Assembly: GCF_002878395.1 (NCBI RefSeq)
Contig: NW_025856403.1
Span: 181,522-245,521, forward strand
Length of the DNA stretch: 64,000 bases
Source of the DNA: Capsicum annuum
Taxonomy: Eukaryota; Streptophyta; Magnoliopsida; Solanales; Solanaceae
Direction of reading: 5' to 3'
A program made the translations under genes and the position numbers. The notes beneath the pieces were generated by a model that worked only from the letters and a program-made list of their open reading frames with translations, made no database searches and was not told where the DNA came from. Positions 46,300 through 58,595 of this stretch are shown here, in pieces (within the stretch, counting starts at the first letter, position 1; each line of letters opens with the position of its first letter).

Positions 46300-48285
46300 C
46301 ACACAAACATATATGTAGATCAGTAATTATAGAATATAATGAGTATGCAAGGGTGAATGCAAAAAGTAAAACTAATTTCATATGTAATCGTAAAACATGC
46401 ATGCTAAGTGAAAGTAAACTCACTAATAGGCTGGAATAATCTAAAAATTGAAATATCTTAAAGCATGAGTGACAACATTCTCTAATAAGATGGTGAATCT
46501 CTATACTTAGGTTCTGTAAACTTACTTTAATGATATAACTATAGCTGAAGCTGGAATATGATAAAACAGGGATACTATATGAATATTGGGTCTGAAACAA
46601 TATGATGGAGACTAACATAAACTGAGGATCTGTATATATAATCACATAGAGCATGAATTCATAAACATACTAACTTATCTGATTAACTGAATATCTGATA
46701 GCTGAATACTAGGCATGTAAGGCTGAACTGTATTTTGTCTGAATAACTGGACTAAAACTGTTGAGTATTATGAATATAAGGTAAGGACTAACTAAGTAAT
46801 ATGAGATAACTGAGCATGAATTCGTGAAAACTATATTATTTGTGAATGCAAGACTAAGAGTATAACATGATTCTATATAGTCTATAAGCTGAGGTACTAA
46901 AATACTGATAATTGTATGCTATGGTCAAATTAACCTGAAAATGAACTGAGTTACTGATCTGATTACTCGACTGAGACTATGAGTGAGACTGCAACTAAGA
47001 GGGTAACTGAGACTATAACTAAGACTGTAACTAATGATATAACTGAGACTCATATTAGAACTGAATACTGAGTTTTGATAGCTGAGTAATTGATAGCTAT
47101 GATTACTGATAGCTGAGTTATGGATAATTAAGTGACTATTACTGATAGTCCTGATTTTATACAACTGAACTGAGTTCTATACTGAGTCTGAAACTAAAAT
47201 TGTCAGATGTAATCATCTAACTTACATGCCCCTCTCTGAACTGATTGGGGTCGAACCTTTAACCCAGCTAGAAGGGTGTCAGTACCCTGCCACGGGTAAA
47301 GACAAGCTAAAGAGTCACCCTTAATCTGCAGGTGCTCTTAAAGAGAATGATGGAAAGCTCAACTCGACAGGTAAAACACCTCATCAGCCCTTAATCTGGT
47401 TGGTTGATGTCTCAACCTACACTGTCTACGTAGTTCTGGAATACAAGGACTGCTTCTAAGGATCACACCCTTTACTGGCAGGTGAGTCACCATCCTTGGA
47501 TAAAATCGATGTTGAATCCTACTCCTAACAGAATAGATACGAAATTGATTTCTAAACTTTATTAGGTTGGACTGAATTATTACTGATCGTGTTCACTGAC
47601 TGAATACACTGAGTTTTATACTGACTGAATACTACTAATTGTGACGTTTCTGAGCCTATCCTATAACTACTGTAGCTCTAGGTCTACAATTAGATTTTCG
47701 TGTATTGAATACCCCCAGGACTCAATAGAATAAAATGTAAAGCATAACATGATCTTGAAAAGCATAGCCATAGTCAATTGTTCAAAATTCATTCACTGAG
47801 ATATTTTATCGACCACTTGGAGGTTATGGACTTGTACATGAATGAGAACACATTTTAATGTTTCATGATTACCTTATTCGGTTCACATGGGCAGTCTATC
47901 AAGCACGTGGAGATTAATACTCTAATATGGGGCAATTTGCCAAACAAATGGGCATCATGAAATTTGACATAGGAATATCTTAAAATGGGAGCATAGCATG
48001 ATTACATAACTAAATTCATCAATTGGGGAAATAGGACATTAGTGTTTCATCAAATAATTTAAAGTTTATAGCTTGAACATAAGAATGTCTTAAACATGAG
48101 GTAACAATAGAGTTACATGGCAAAGTTCATAGCTTGGGGATTAATCTTGGAATTAACTTAATAAGATATATGAATTTCATCAAACATGTGGAAGACATGA
48201 ATTTAAAACATGGAAATATTGCTAAACATCATGAACTTAGAATCTATCATGGAATTTACTTGAATAAAGCATGGGAAATTCAAAT

Positions 48286-49188
48286 TGTTAGGGAATGTGA
48301 AGTTTTGACAATGGACATATGAATGAAACACGTTGTGCAAGATGTTCCACACAAGTGAAGAAAAAAGAGTCACAGGCAAGACTACTGATAAGATGACACT
48401 GCATTAAAATAGTAGTGGATAAGTAACATGCTCTCAACACTTATCACATTAGCTGAGTAGATGCAAAGGACAGGATAAGTATTTAGAAGTTGAGTTGATG
48501 AAGGAGTCCTACAAGGATAAGAGATAGAAGAGAAGAGTCCTATTCAATCAAGGAGGGAGAGACGATAGTAAAGAGGGAGTGAAACTACCTGGGATTCCTA
48601 CTAAAGATAGAAGAGTACTTCAACTATAAGACTCCATTAGGAGTTGGGTTAAATACAACAAATGACATTCAAGTGTTTCACTCATGCACTGAAAATATAG
48701 TCAACAATCATCAAATCAGTTCTACAACTTGAAAGAGCTAGTGGAGCAACCTGGTCCTTTACTTAGAGTCATACACTTTGTGTAATAGGTTGGTCATTGA
48801 GTGATATTGAGTTGTAATCTCTAGTCTCAGTGCAGTATAAACTAAGTTAGGATTAAATTCTTCAAGTTGGGTAACTCAAAGACTTGGGAAAAATTACCTT
48901 GGGAAAATTAGTGTTTTGTAGAAGTAACAGTTAGAAGTTTTAATTCTTAGTTTACAAGAAGTCTTGCAATTTTATGATTGTTCAGGCTCTAGAGTTACAG
49001 TGAAGTTAGGGTTAAATCCTCTAGAGGTACAGGTCATGGTTTTTTTACACCTTTCGTAAATTGGGTGTTTTCCACATAAAAATATTGTGTTCCATTTTTA
49101 CTTCTGTGAACCATGTTAGCTTATTTATTCTACAGATAGGCAACCAGTAGAGTAGAATATTAAAATTGGTAGGTCACACACTCTAACA
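48286..49188 (+). repeat. Sirevirus 5' LTR
   Basis: TGTTAGGGAATGTGAAG to CACTCTAACA, 903 bases. It contains ACAGGTCATGG followed by a T run near 49035, shared with the 3' LTR. Confidence 0.9.
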
Positions 49189-49190
49189 AG

Positions 49191-49202
49191 TGGTATAAGA
49201 GT
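49191..49202 (+). promoter_or_regulatory. Sirevirus primer-binding site
   Basis: TGGTATAAGAGT two bases after the LTR. The canonical tRNA-Met complement is TGGTATCAGAGC. Confidence 0.75.
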
Positions 49203-49244
49203 GAGGTTGTCTTAAATAAGTCTAGCACCTGAGAAAAGATCAAA

Positions 49245-50918
49245 ATGATGAATTCCGCACCTCCTACTAGGCATAGTGAAGGTTAGTCAATCACTAGACC
49301 TCTACTCTTTAATGGTTCTCACTTTATCTGGTGGAAACAAAAGATGGAGATGTTCATCCAAGGTTAAGAATATGAATTATGGCATAGGATTACTAATGGT
49401 CCTACCATTACAATGAAGATGGTTAATGGTGAAAAATTCAAAAAGGTAATGAGTGAATTTATTGTTGATGACTTGGTGACATTAAGGAAAAATGCAAAAT
49501 CTAAGAACATCCTAGTCTATGGATTAGGAACTACTGAATACAATAGGGTGTCAACTTGCACCACTTCTAAGAAAATCTAGGATGCATTGGTTAATGGACT
49601 TGAGGGTACCTCTCAGGTAAGAAAATTCAAAATTTCCCTTCTTTGCACTGAGTATGAAGCATTCAAGATGAAGGAAAATGAATCTTTGAATGAGATGATG
49701 ACAAGACTTGCTGCCTTAACAAATGACCTAACTTCTTTGGGAAAAGACATCACTGAGTAGGAACAAGTTGAAAAACTACTAAGGGTGCTGCCAAAATCAA
49801 AATGAAATATTAAGGTAACTTCAATTAGGGAGGGAAACTTGAGAACTTATGAAATGAAAGTTAATGGAACCAAAGAACAAGCAGTCCCTATGAAAATCTT
49901 GGCATTGAAGGATTCTAATAGTGATGATGAATTTGAACTTGATAAGGAACAAGTTGCCTTCATAACCAAGAACTTCAGCAAATTCTTCAAAAAGAAGAAG
50001 GGAACAAGTATCAAGAAGCATTCAAACAACAATCCAAATAGATGCTAAAAATATAGTAAGACTAATCATCAGATCAGAGACTGTCCAATTTGGGAAATAG
50101 AGTAGAAAAGGGAAAGGGCTAAAAAGGACTGAAAGAAAAGGCAAAAAAGGAAGGAGGAAAATACAATAATAGCTGCTAGGGGGTCTGACTCAGATGATTA
50201 TGAAACTGGTGAAATTGCATTCATAGATCTTGGAGATTTAGACTTAGATGAAGAAGATGATGCTACTGAGGTAAGCATACTTGAACTTAAAGAAAAAATA
50301 CATTTGTTCTCTAAATCACTAATTGATAAGTCCACTAATTGATGATTTCCAAGAATTAACTTCTTATAGGGAGGAGATTTTCAATAGTTTTGCAAGCCTT
50401 ACATTTGATCTCATTGAGTTAAAGGCTTGTAAAGTCACAATTGGTAAGGAAAACTACACTCTCAAGAAATAGGTTACAGAACTTGATTCTTCTAATAATG
50501 ATATTAAGTCTGAAATCCTCAAATTGACTCTCACAAAAAAAAGAATAAGACCATGAGTAAAGAAAAAGAAATTGATGAACTTAAATTAGAAAAGTACAAA
50601 CTAGAGTGTAGGAATGCGGTTGACATGATAAACAAATTGAGTCAAGAAGTCTCTAAACTAAAACTTGATCTTAAAAGAGCTAATAGATGGACAAATTCCT
50701 TAAGAATTATTCACAAGTTGAGTGAAAGAATTCACAGTGAAAAGATAAGTTTAGGATTCAACAAAGGTAGTACTGATCCTAAAGATTTGTGTTATATCTG
50801 TGGCAACCTTGGACATCCAACCACTGAATGTCTAGTAGCTGCTAAAATCAGATCAAACAGTCAATACCTTGGAAATAAATACTCTCAGACCAAAAAGAAA
50901 AGAACTGGTTTAGCTTAG
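49245..50918 (+). pseudogene. Sirevirus gag
   Basis: Start at the ATG at 49245 (MMNSAPPTRHSEG then a stop). It continues RPLLFNGSHFIWWKQKMEMF, VNGLEGTSQVRKFKISLLCT and EYEAFKMKENESLNEMMTRL, the gag core. 49839-50048 carries a lysine-rich segment and a first zinc knuckle with its early cysteines lost (KTNHQIRDCP). 50553-50918 is a coiled coil (EIDELKLEKYKLECRN, then KLSQEVSKLKLDLKRA) ending in an intact knuckle CYICGNLGHPTTEC. The long gag with two knuckles and coiled coil is a Sirevirus trait. Several stops. Confidence 0.85.
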
Positions 50919-51069
50919 TGGAACAGGTTGCACTACTTGCTGCCAGGATGAACTAGAAGAGATTTGATTCATCCTTTTACTCATAAAATTAGACCCAATC
51001 TTGTCTGGGTTCCTAAGTCTAACAATTAAACCAAGTCTAACCATTGATTTCTTTTGTAGGAGAAAGTGA

Positions 51070-51219
51070 AATAAAGCAAAAGTCATTGGTACTTAGACCG
51101 TGCTTTTTCAAGACACATTACTGGTGATAAGAAAAAGTTCCTTTCACTCTAAAAAATCAATGGATGAGGTGTTCCTTTTGGTGATGGAAAAAAGGGAATC
51201 ATAACTGGAATTTGAAAAA
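51070..51219 (+). pseudogene. Sirevirus protease remnant
   Basis: WYLDRAFSRHITGDKKKF near 51093; the usual active site D-S-G-C-S-R-H-M-T-G is changed to D-R-A-F-S-R-H-I-T-G. It then reads VPFGDGKKG, the second conserved block. A stop at 51150 precedes it. This is a protease that would process the polyprotein, inactive here. Confidence 0.75.
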
Positions 51220-52330
51220 TTGGCTTATCTGAGTCGAGCATTGGAAGAGGTCTATCTTGTAGAAGGATTAAAGCACAACCTACTGAGAATTTTACAACTA
51301 TGTGATAAAGGTAATAAAGTTATTTTCACTTCTGCAGATATAAAAGTCAAGAGAATGGATATCAAGGAGATTGTGCTCACTACTAGAAGATACAAAAATG
51401 TATACAAAGCTGACATAATGGCAATACCAGCAATAAAATGGACTTGTCTGAGTGCAATAGAAAATGATACCCTCCTTTGGCATAAGAGACTTGGACATGT
51501 AAGTCTGAAACAACTAAACATACTTTCCTCCAAAGATATGGTATTGGGATTACCCAAGACCAAGTTTAAGGAAAAACAGTTATGTAGTGCTTGTGAAAGG
51601 GGAAGCAGGTAAGATCTTATTTTAAGTTAAAGACACATGTTAGCACTACCAAGTGCCTTAACCTGGTTCATATGGACCTGTGTGGACTAATGATATCTCA
51701 AAGTAGAAGTGAAAAAAGGTCTATTTTTGTAATTGTTGATGATCACTCCAGGTTCACCTGGACTTTGTTTCTGGCCTCTAAGGAAGATGCCTTTAATGTC
51801 TTTACAATTTTTATCAAGAAAATTGAAAAGAAACTAGGAACTTCATTATTTTCCATAAGATCTGACCATGGTACAGAATTTGATAATGTCAAGTTCTTAG
51901 AATTTTGTTCAGCAAATGTTATAGATCATAACTTCTCTACTACTAGAATACTACAAAAAAATACAGTGGTGGAAAGAAAGAATAGAACAATGGAAGATAT
52001 GGCTAGAATAATGTGCTTGCAATAAATATTGTCATAAACCTTTGGGCTAAGGCAATAAACACTGCAACATATATCATAAAAAGTTGCATGATCAGACCTA
52101 TGTTAGAGAAGACTCCCTATGAATTACTAAAAGGAAAAAAGCCAAACATTTGTCATTTTAGAACCTTTGCTTGTAAATATTTCACACATAATAATGGAAA
52201 GGATAATTTGGAAAATTTGATGATAAAAGTGATGAGGGAATCTTCCTAGGATACTCACTTTATAGTAAGGCCTATAGGATTCTAAACATTAGAACAAACT
52301 GTGTTTAAGAAAGCATGCATATAGTTTTTG
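51220..52330 (+). pseudogene. Sirevirus integrase
   Basis: The frame 51220-51612 gives VEGLKHNLLRILQLCDKGNK and LLWHKRLGHVSLKQLNILSS, then QLCSACERG, a complete H-H-C-C zinc domain. The core 51672-52025 begins MDLCGLM (first D), then FVIVDDHSRFTWTLFLASKE, RSDHGTEFD (second D) and NTVVERKNRTMEDMAR (E), so the DDE triad is preserved. A shift near 52020 leads to NTATYIIKSCMIRPMLEKTP and YELLKGKKPNICHFRTFACK, the integrase end. Frames differ between pieces. Confidence 0.9.
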
Positions 52331-52549
52331 ATGAATCCTGTGTTAATACTAACCTACAGGAAGAAAGTGACATTGAGGAATAGGTTACACAACCTAGTTC
52401 ATTGATTGGAGCTATGAAACATAGAGGCACTTCAACATGGGGAACTGAATCGTAAGGCACAGTGACAGAAGGAACTGAGCCACCAACTACCCCAGCTTAG
52501 AACATCAACAGTGATCCTAGTAGCTCACTAGGTTTGGTCCAAAAAGGCT

Positions 52550-53390
52550 AAAAGTATTAAAGATCATATCCTATTGAGAATGTTCTCACTGATCTCACTT
52601 ATGGGATTACTACAAGGTCTAGATTAAGAAGTATGTGTGCTTTCAAGGCATTCCTCTCAGAGATTAAGCCAAAGAAGGTAACTGAGGCATTTCTTGATGC
52701 TGATTGGATCATAGTCATGCAGGAAAAGTTAAATCAATTTGAGAGAAGCAACGTATGGACTTAGTTCCTCTTCCAAAAGATAGAACATTCATTGGGACTA
52801 AGTGGGTGTACAAAAATAAAGTTGATAAGCATGGAACAGTTGCAACGAATAAGGCAAGATTGGTGGTCCAAGGATACAATTAAGAAGAAGTCATAGATTT
52901 TGTTGGGAACTTTTCTCCTATAGCCAAAATACAAGTTATTAGACTACTTGTTGCATTTGCTACCTACATGGAGTTCATTCTATATTAAAAGGATATTAAG
53001 AATGCATTCGTAAATAGCATTCTCAAAGAGAAAGTATATGTTAAACAACCTCTAGGGTTTGAAAGCAAGGAGTTTCCTAATCATGTGTATAAACTGGATA
53101 AGGCCTTGTATGGGTTGAAACAACCTCCAAGAGCTCGGTATGAGAGATTGTCAAAGTTTCTACTGGAGAATGAATATACTAGAGTTAAAATTGACAACAC
53201 TCTTTTCTTGAAAACTGGTGGAAAAGATTTCTTGGTAGTGCAGGTGTATGTAGCAGACATTGTCTTTGGACCAACAAACATGAACATGACTTATGATTTT
53301 TCAAAACTTATGAGTTTTGAATTTGAGATGAGCATGATGGGGGATCTAAACTATTTATTGGGATTTCAAATAAAACAAACAACATCTTGA
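52550..53390 (+). pseudogene. Sirevirus reverse transcriptase
   Basis: Read with shifts: LVPLPKDRTFIGTKWVYKNK, KARLVVQGYN then a stop, VIDFVGNFSPIAKIQVIRLL, KDIKNAFVNSILKEKVYVKQ (first catalytic D) and LDKALYGLKQPPRARYERLS. The catalytic box reads VQVYVADIVFG, where Y-V-D-D is expected, so the first aspartate is alanine. It ends NYLLGFQIKQT at 53390 with a stop. Polymerase activity would be lost even without the stops. Confidence 0.9.
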
Positions 53391-53393
53391 ATA

Positions 53394-54182
53394 ATGATCC
53401 ATCAGCAGAAATATGTAAGAGAACTTCTCCATAGATTCTCCATGGAAGAGACAAAAGAAATCAGCACTCCAATTGTCACTGCTACAAAGATTGATTTGGA
53501 TGAAATAGGTCTTGATATGGATCAAAAGATGTATAGAGGGATGATAGGGTCATTACTATATCTTACAACACGTAGGCCTAATATTGTATTCAGTGTAGGA
53601 TTATGTGCTAGATTTCAAACAAATCCTAAAGAGTCTCATCTAAAATCTGTAAAAAGGATTTTTAGATATCTCAAAGGAACTAGTGATCTTGATTTATGGT
53701 ACCCCAAAGGTAGTAATTTCAACTTGGTTGGATATTCTGATTCTGACTATACAGGATATTTGGTTGACAGGAAAAGTACTGCAGGCATGGCATACTTTCT
53801 TGGATCATGTTTGATTACCTGGTCAACTAAGAAGAAAAATTTAGTAGCTTTGTCTACTACTGAAGCTGAATACATTGCTATAGGATCTTTTTGTGCTCAA
53901 TTTTTATGGATTAAGCAACAACTTATGGATTTTGGTATAGATGTTTGATGTGTTCATATTTTCTGTGATAATACAAGTGATATTCATATAGCAAAAAATC
54001 ATTTTCAATATAAAAGAACGAAGCATATTGATATTCTACTGACATAATGTTGAAAAAAGGTCATATATCAATCATGTTTTATTCTACTAAGGAACAAATT
54101 ACTGACATACTCACTAAGGTTTTGAGTAGGGAACACTTTGAAAAAAATAGGTTATCCTTGGGGATGATTAAAATTATATAAA
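53394..54182 (+). pseudogene. Sirevirus RNase H and pol end
   Basis: 184 open codons: IHQQKYVRELLHRFSMEETK, YRGMIGSLLYLTTRRPNIVF, LWYPKGSNFNLVGYSDSDYT, DRKSTAGMAYFLGSCLITWS and LVALSTTEAEYIAIGSFCAQ. A stop at 53948 cuts it; after it, FCDNTSDIHIAKN and KRTKHIDI remain to 54182. It is the longest clean frame of the element. Confidence 0.9.
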
Positions 54183-54649
54183 TCAACCTCAATGATTGAC
54201 TAGAATAAGTTGTTCTTAAGTGATTGTTGATTAATTCAGTCTTACACATTTAGTTGTGTATCCTAGTTCCAAGATTTTAGGTTAACTTAACTCAGCTATG
54301 TGTTGATTTTGTAGAAGGACTAGAACATCAAGGTAATTTTGTCCATTGCTTATTCAGAACTTAGGTATGATTATTGTTTGCCCATAGAAGCATAAAGAGA
54401 AACAGGTTGTCTATGGGGTTCTTTCCGTTACACTTAAACTGCCAAAACCCAAAAGTCCTTCTCTTTCAAAAAAGCTGCCAAACCTTTCCCATCAAAATTG
54501 AACCCCCTAATCATTACGTTTCTTTCACCACATACACTTCACTCACGTTTCATAGTCTTTATTTCCTTGTTAAATACGCTACTTCCTTCACTTTACTCTT
54601 CATTCCTTGTTCAACCTCTGCACAATCATAACAAACTCTCTTTATTTGA
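54183..54649 (+). other. Sirevirus pol to env-like spacer
   Basis: After the pol end; contains short open stretches but no motif. The T/C-rich run at 54510-54640 could hold a splice acceptor or promoter for the third frame; I cannot show either. Confidence 0.4.
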
Positions 54650-56412
54650 TGGCTTTTTCCTCATCCTCTCCATCCTCAGAATCTGCTGCCAATCCCTTCA
54701 CTACCATTACATTTCATCCAAACATTACCTTACTTCTACTCATTCCACCCCTAATTTCCATCAAACTGTCAGATTTTTATGATATTCAAGAACCTACAAA
54801 ACCCCTTTACCAAATTTTCTTTAAATTCATCACCATCATCTGAACCCTCACTACCACCTCTAATTCCTTTTTAGATTCTTGATTGAGATGACATTCCTAT
54901 TGATGACCTAATCCCTAGAAGATCCAGTTCTAAGACTTAAATAAAAAACTCTTCCATCATCATCGAGGTTGATGACAATGCTCCAATAATATCTTCTCCT
55001 GTTGTTCCTACTTCTCATACTGCTCATAATTGGGGTAAAAATCAATGAGAAGTAGCTTCCTTGGAAAAGGTACTTAATGCCAGTAAAAGAAAATATGTAG
55101 CTACTTCTACTTCTCCATGTCCTCATGATTCCTCTCCTGATATTCTTTTTTAATCAAAAATAAAGACGAATACAATCATTGCTAAAGTCCCAAAACCCTC
55201 CTTGTCTCATAAGTCATCATCTCAACCCACGTCAAAGGCTTTCTGTTCTTCAAAATCCACCCCTACTGTCAAAGATTCCTCATTCTACAAAGTTTTCCCT
55301 CCAAAGTCCACTTTACGTTCCTTCTTCCTTGACTAATTCAGACTCTGAGTTTCTCCCGGATAATCCCTTTATACCTTCTATTGAGTTTGATCCTGATCGT
55401 GAATTTGACATTTATGTTAATACTCCTGCTGACAACGCTTCTCAGTCAGCCCATATTTTTCACTTTCAAAAATAAAAGTTCGCTAGGGGTAAAGTTATCA
55501 CAGATTCTGGGGCCCCTGAAATGGATACATTGGTTTCTAAATTAAGAGCTCAAGGACGATCACACTTATTTCTTCAAGGTGACTATCAAAGTAAGTTTGG
55601 AAGGGATTAAGTATATGAGTTTTACACAAATAGAGTTTCCATTGGGGATATATTCTCAACTACTGTTCATGGAGTTACCATTAATCTCTATATTGGTGAC
55701 CATGCTCGAATCTTGATCATTTCTTCTGGTGGATGGGGTCATTATGTCAAAGTAACCTGGCTTTCTCTCGATAATATTCCTTTTGCACTTGAGATATCTA
55801 GAAAGTTCTATAGAAATCCTCATCTTGTCACTCATCATAAAGTCTTAAAACATGATATGACACCTCTTTATCAGTTTTATTTTGATGTGGTTCATAAAAT
55901 GATCCTTCCTAGACAAGAGAGAAGAACAGTTGCCAATTTCCTTGATCTTTCTCTGATAGAATTATTAGATACTGAAATTACAATAGTTCTTGCTTGACTC
56001 ATGATCAAGCACTTGAAATGGGTCTTAGTCCAAGATGAAAATGGTCATACTTTGCCATATGAAATCTGGCTTGCATTTGTTTTTGAGGACTTTCATGTAC
56101 TAGTCAAAGTGTGGTCTCTACAGACCACAAAGGATGTTATAGGATTTGTGAACCTTAACATGTTACCTGCTTCAATGAAGAGTCTTAACAAACCAGTGCA
56201 AAGATTGAGGAATGTACTTGTTGCAAAATAGGCTTAGGTGGAGGTTGCTCAGGCTAGTTTGGATGCTTCTCAGGATGCTCATGAGGATGAAAAAAGGGGT
56301 CCTTCAAGATCAAATTGCTTCCCTCACAGCCTCTTTGGAAAAGGAAAAATCTGATAATGCTTATGTTATTAGGAATATGACATCCCTTATCCTCCCTTTC
56401 TCATCCACTTAA
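54650..56412 (+). pseudogene. Sirevirus env-like third reading frame
   Basis: Follows pol in the position of the Sirevirus ORF3/env-like gene. Possible start ATG at 54650 (MAFSSSSPSSESAANPFTTI). A proline/serine-rich N-part (55179-55475) leads to KLRAQGRSHLFLQGDYQSKF, then YEFYTNRVSIGDIFSTTVHG, typical of the plant transposon protein domain found in these frames. It continues at 55713-55997 (YQFYFDVVHKMILPRQERRT) and 56001-56231, with a short coiled coil by 56340. Stops and shifts break it. The function of such proteins is unknown. A CT-rich 5' flank and no clear acceptor site were seen. Confidence 0.7.
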
Positions 56413-56799
56413 GCCCCCTCTTTGTTCCTTAAGAATAGTTTCCTTGTTTTTTCTTGGTCCCTATTGTTTTTGTTGGTTCTGGGTAATGATAATTGTATCC
56501 TATTTTGTGAATGAAAGGGACCTACTTTCTTAACATGATCTACTTCTATGTTATTAAATTCATAGTTGTTCTCTTGCTCTGAGTTTTGATTTTTTCCCAG
56601 TGGCCATGAATTATTAAACTATTTACACTTGATGAATAAAATTTTTGATGATGTCAAAAGAGGGAAGAATAGATTATACAATGCTTATAACTCAATGACT
56701 AACCTATTTTATTCTGTGATCTTCTATTTTAAATCCTTTATTGAGTATGTCAGGATGGATGCTATGCTGCTAAGTTGGTCATCATCAAAAGGGAAAATT
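56413..56799 (+). other. Sirevirus 3' untranslated region with polypurine tract
   Basis: No open frame. It ends AAAAGGGAAAATT (56788-56799) immediately before the 3' LTR; AAAAGAGGGAAGAA near 56655 is a second purine run, in keeping with the multiple tracts of Sireviruses. Confidence 0.65.
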
Positions 56800-57699
56800 T
56801 GTTAGGTAATGTGAAGTTTTGATGATGGACATATGAATAAAACATGTTGTTCAAGCTGTTCCAGACAAGCAAAGAAATAAAAGACATAGGCAACAATACT
56901 GATAAGTTGACACTGCGTAAAAATAGGAGTGGATAATTAAAATGCTCTCAACACTTATCATATCAGTTGAGTAGATGCAAAGGAGAGGATAAGTATTTAG
57001 ATGTTGAGTTGATCAAGGAGTCCTAAAAGGCTAAGAGATAGAAGAGAAGAGTCTTATTCAATCAATGAGAGAGACAACAACAAAGATGGAGTGAAACTAC
57101 CTGGGAGTCTTATTGAAGATAGAAGAGTAGATCAAGTACATGACTCCATCAGGAGTTGGCTTAAATACAACAAATGAAAATCAAGTGTTTTGCTCATGTA
57201 CTAAAAAGATAGTCAACAATTAGCAAATCAGTTCTACAACTTGAAGGAGCTTGTGGAGCAACCTGGTCCTTTACTTAGAGTCATAGACTTGGTGTAATAG
57301 GTTAGTCATTGAGTCACATTGAGTTGTAATCTCTAGTTTCAGTAAAGTATAAACTGAATTAGGATTAACGTCTTCAAGTTGGGGAACTTGAAGACTTGGG
57401 AATATTTATCTTGGGCAGATTAGTGTTTTATAGAAGTAGGAGTTAGAAGTTTTAATTCGTAGTTTACAAGAAGTCTTATAATTTGATGATTATTGAGGCT
57501 CAAAAGTTGTAGTGAAGTTGGGGTTAAATCCTGTAGAGGTACAGGTCATGGTTTTTTACACCTTTCATGATCCGACTGTTTTTCACCAAAAACTACTGTG
57601 TTCAAGTTTTACTTTTGTGAACCACGTTAGATTACTTGTTCCACAGATAGGCAACCAGTAGAGTAGAATATTAAAATTTGTAGGGAACGGACTCTAACA
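56800..57699 (+). repeat. Sirevirus 3' LTR
   Basis: TGTTAGGTAATGTGAAG to GACTCTAACA, 900 bases, collinear with the 5' LTR. Confidence 0.9.
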
Positions 57700-58595
57700 C
57701 AAATTCATAGCATGAGGAATTTAAAATCTTGCATGGAATCATACATGGGTTGACTTGAATTAAAAACATCATGAAAATATGAAATTTAATCTTTCTTGAA
57801 CATACAAAATACCATAGTAATGGAAAATTCATTCTTTAATTAAAAGAAAAGAGTTTTTGGGCTTGATGGGTGAAAGAAGACCCATGGATGAACCTCCCAC
57901 ATACCTTAAAGCTTTAATCTTGAAACAGAAACACAATCTTGAAAGCATTCTTGAATTAGGAAACTTGAGCTCTTGTTTTTCTTGAATAAAAATTGATGAA
58001 GTTCTTGGTATTCTTAAGGAGGCTAGGGTCTTTCTTTTTTACTTTGAGGAAAAAGATAAACAATTGAGTGTATATTACTTTTAGGGGATAAAATTAGGTG
58101 TTATGGACGGATTTAGGTGAGGGTAAGTGACTAAAGTACCCCGATACCTTTAGAAACTGAATTAGTATGTGAAATAGTTCCATAATGTGCAGGCCGACGC
58201 ATCGCATCGCTATCGCATCAGCTTACTACCGCACACAGAAAATGCCACAACGTTTAGCTCGGGTATCGAATTTAGGCGAATTTAGTATCATTGGAAAGAT
58301 AATTAGATTATCTACAATTTGGTCGGTCTTGATCTATAAAATTCTTTGTTTATAAAAATTTATACACGTTTAAAGTAGACTCTTGTAGAATTAAATACTA
58401 AACTTTAAGAGAATCAAAGGCTCTAAGCTCAGCTTTGTTCTAAGTGACTCTCATGAACATTTTTCTCCTCAAAAGCAAATCAAACATGAGGATCAAGATC
58501 ATGAAACTCATATTTGAATGGGAATCATTTAGATCATAGCTTATACACATAGGAATGACGATTCAAAGGCTAACTCGGAAATGCGGGGTATTACA

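Larger units (their letters stand above)
48286..57699 (+). mobile_element. Sirevirus (Ty1/copia, SIRE/Maximus type), full length but decayed
   Basis: LTRs 48286-49188 and 56800-57699, with a perfect 5-bp duplication CAAAT on both sides. Order on plus: primer site, gag, protease, integrase, RT, RNase H, env-like region, polypurine tract. The total of 9.4 kb, LTRs near 900 bases, a coiled-coil plus second zinc knuckle in gag, and a third reading frame after pol all fit Sireviruses. The two LTRs differ at about one base in eight to ten where I compared them, so it is not recent despite being innermost. Confidence 0.9.
37903..58595 (-). mobile_element. LARD2: second long-LTR non-autonomous retrotransposon
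   Basis: The left (3') LTR is 37903-41292 (3390 bases), the interior 41293-43298 (2006 bases), and the right (5') LTR 43299-58595 is interrupted by a solo LTR and a Sirevirus. LTR ends on plus are TGTAACGACCC/TGTAATGACCC and GGGGTATTACA. A primer site on minus next to 43298 gives the orientation. The flanks AATAT/AATGT duplicate a site inside the element B LTR, whose uninterrupted sequence (25650s, GAAATGTCC) confirms the empty site. No coding domains are found. Confidence 0.85.
43299..58595 (-). repeat. LARD2 5' LTR, interrupted
   Basis: LTR sequence is present in 43299-43741, 46300-48285 and 57700-58595. Removing the two insertions leaves about 3.3 kb, collinear with 37903-41292. CCCACATACCTT is at 57896-57907. 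Confidence 0.85.

Noticed and set aside
46295..46654. 119-codon minus frame
   Set aside because: It lies in LARD2 LTR sequence and starts at the solo LTR junction; the parallel region of the intact LTR (38350-38700) is not preserved as a frame.
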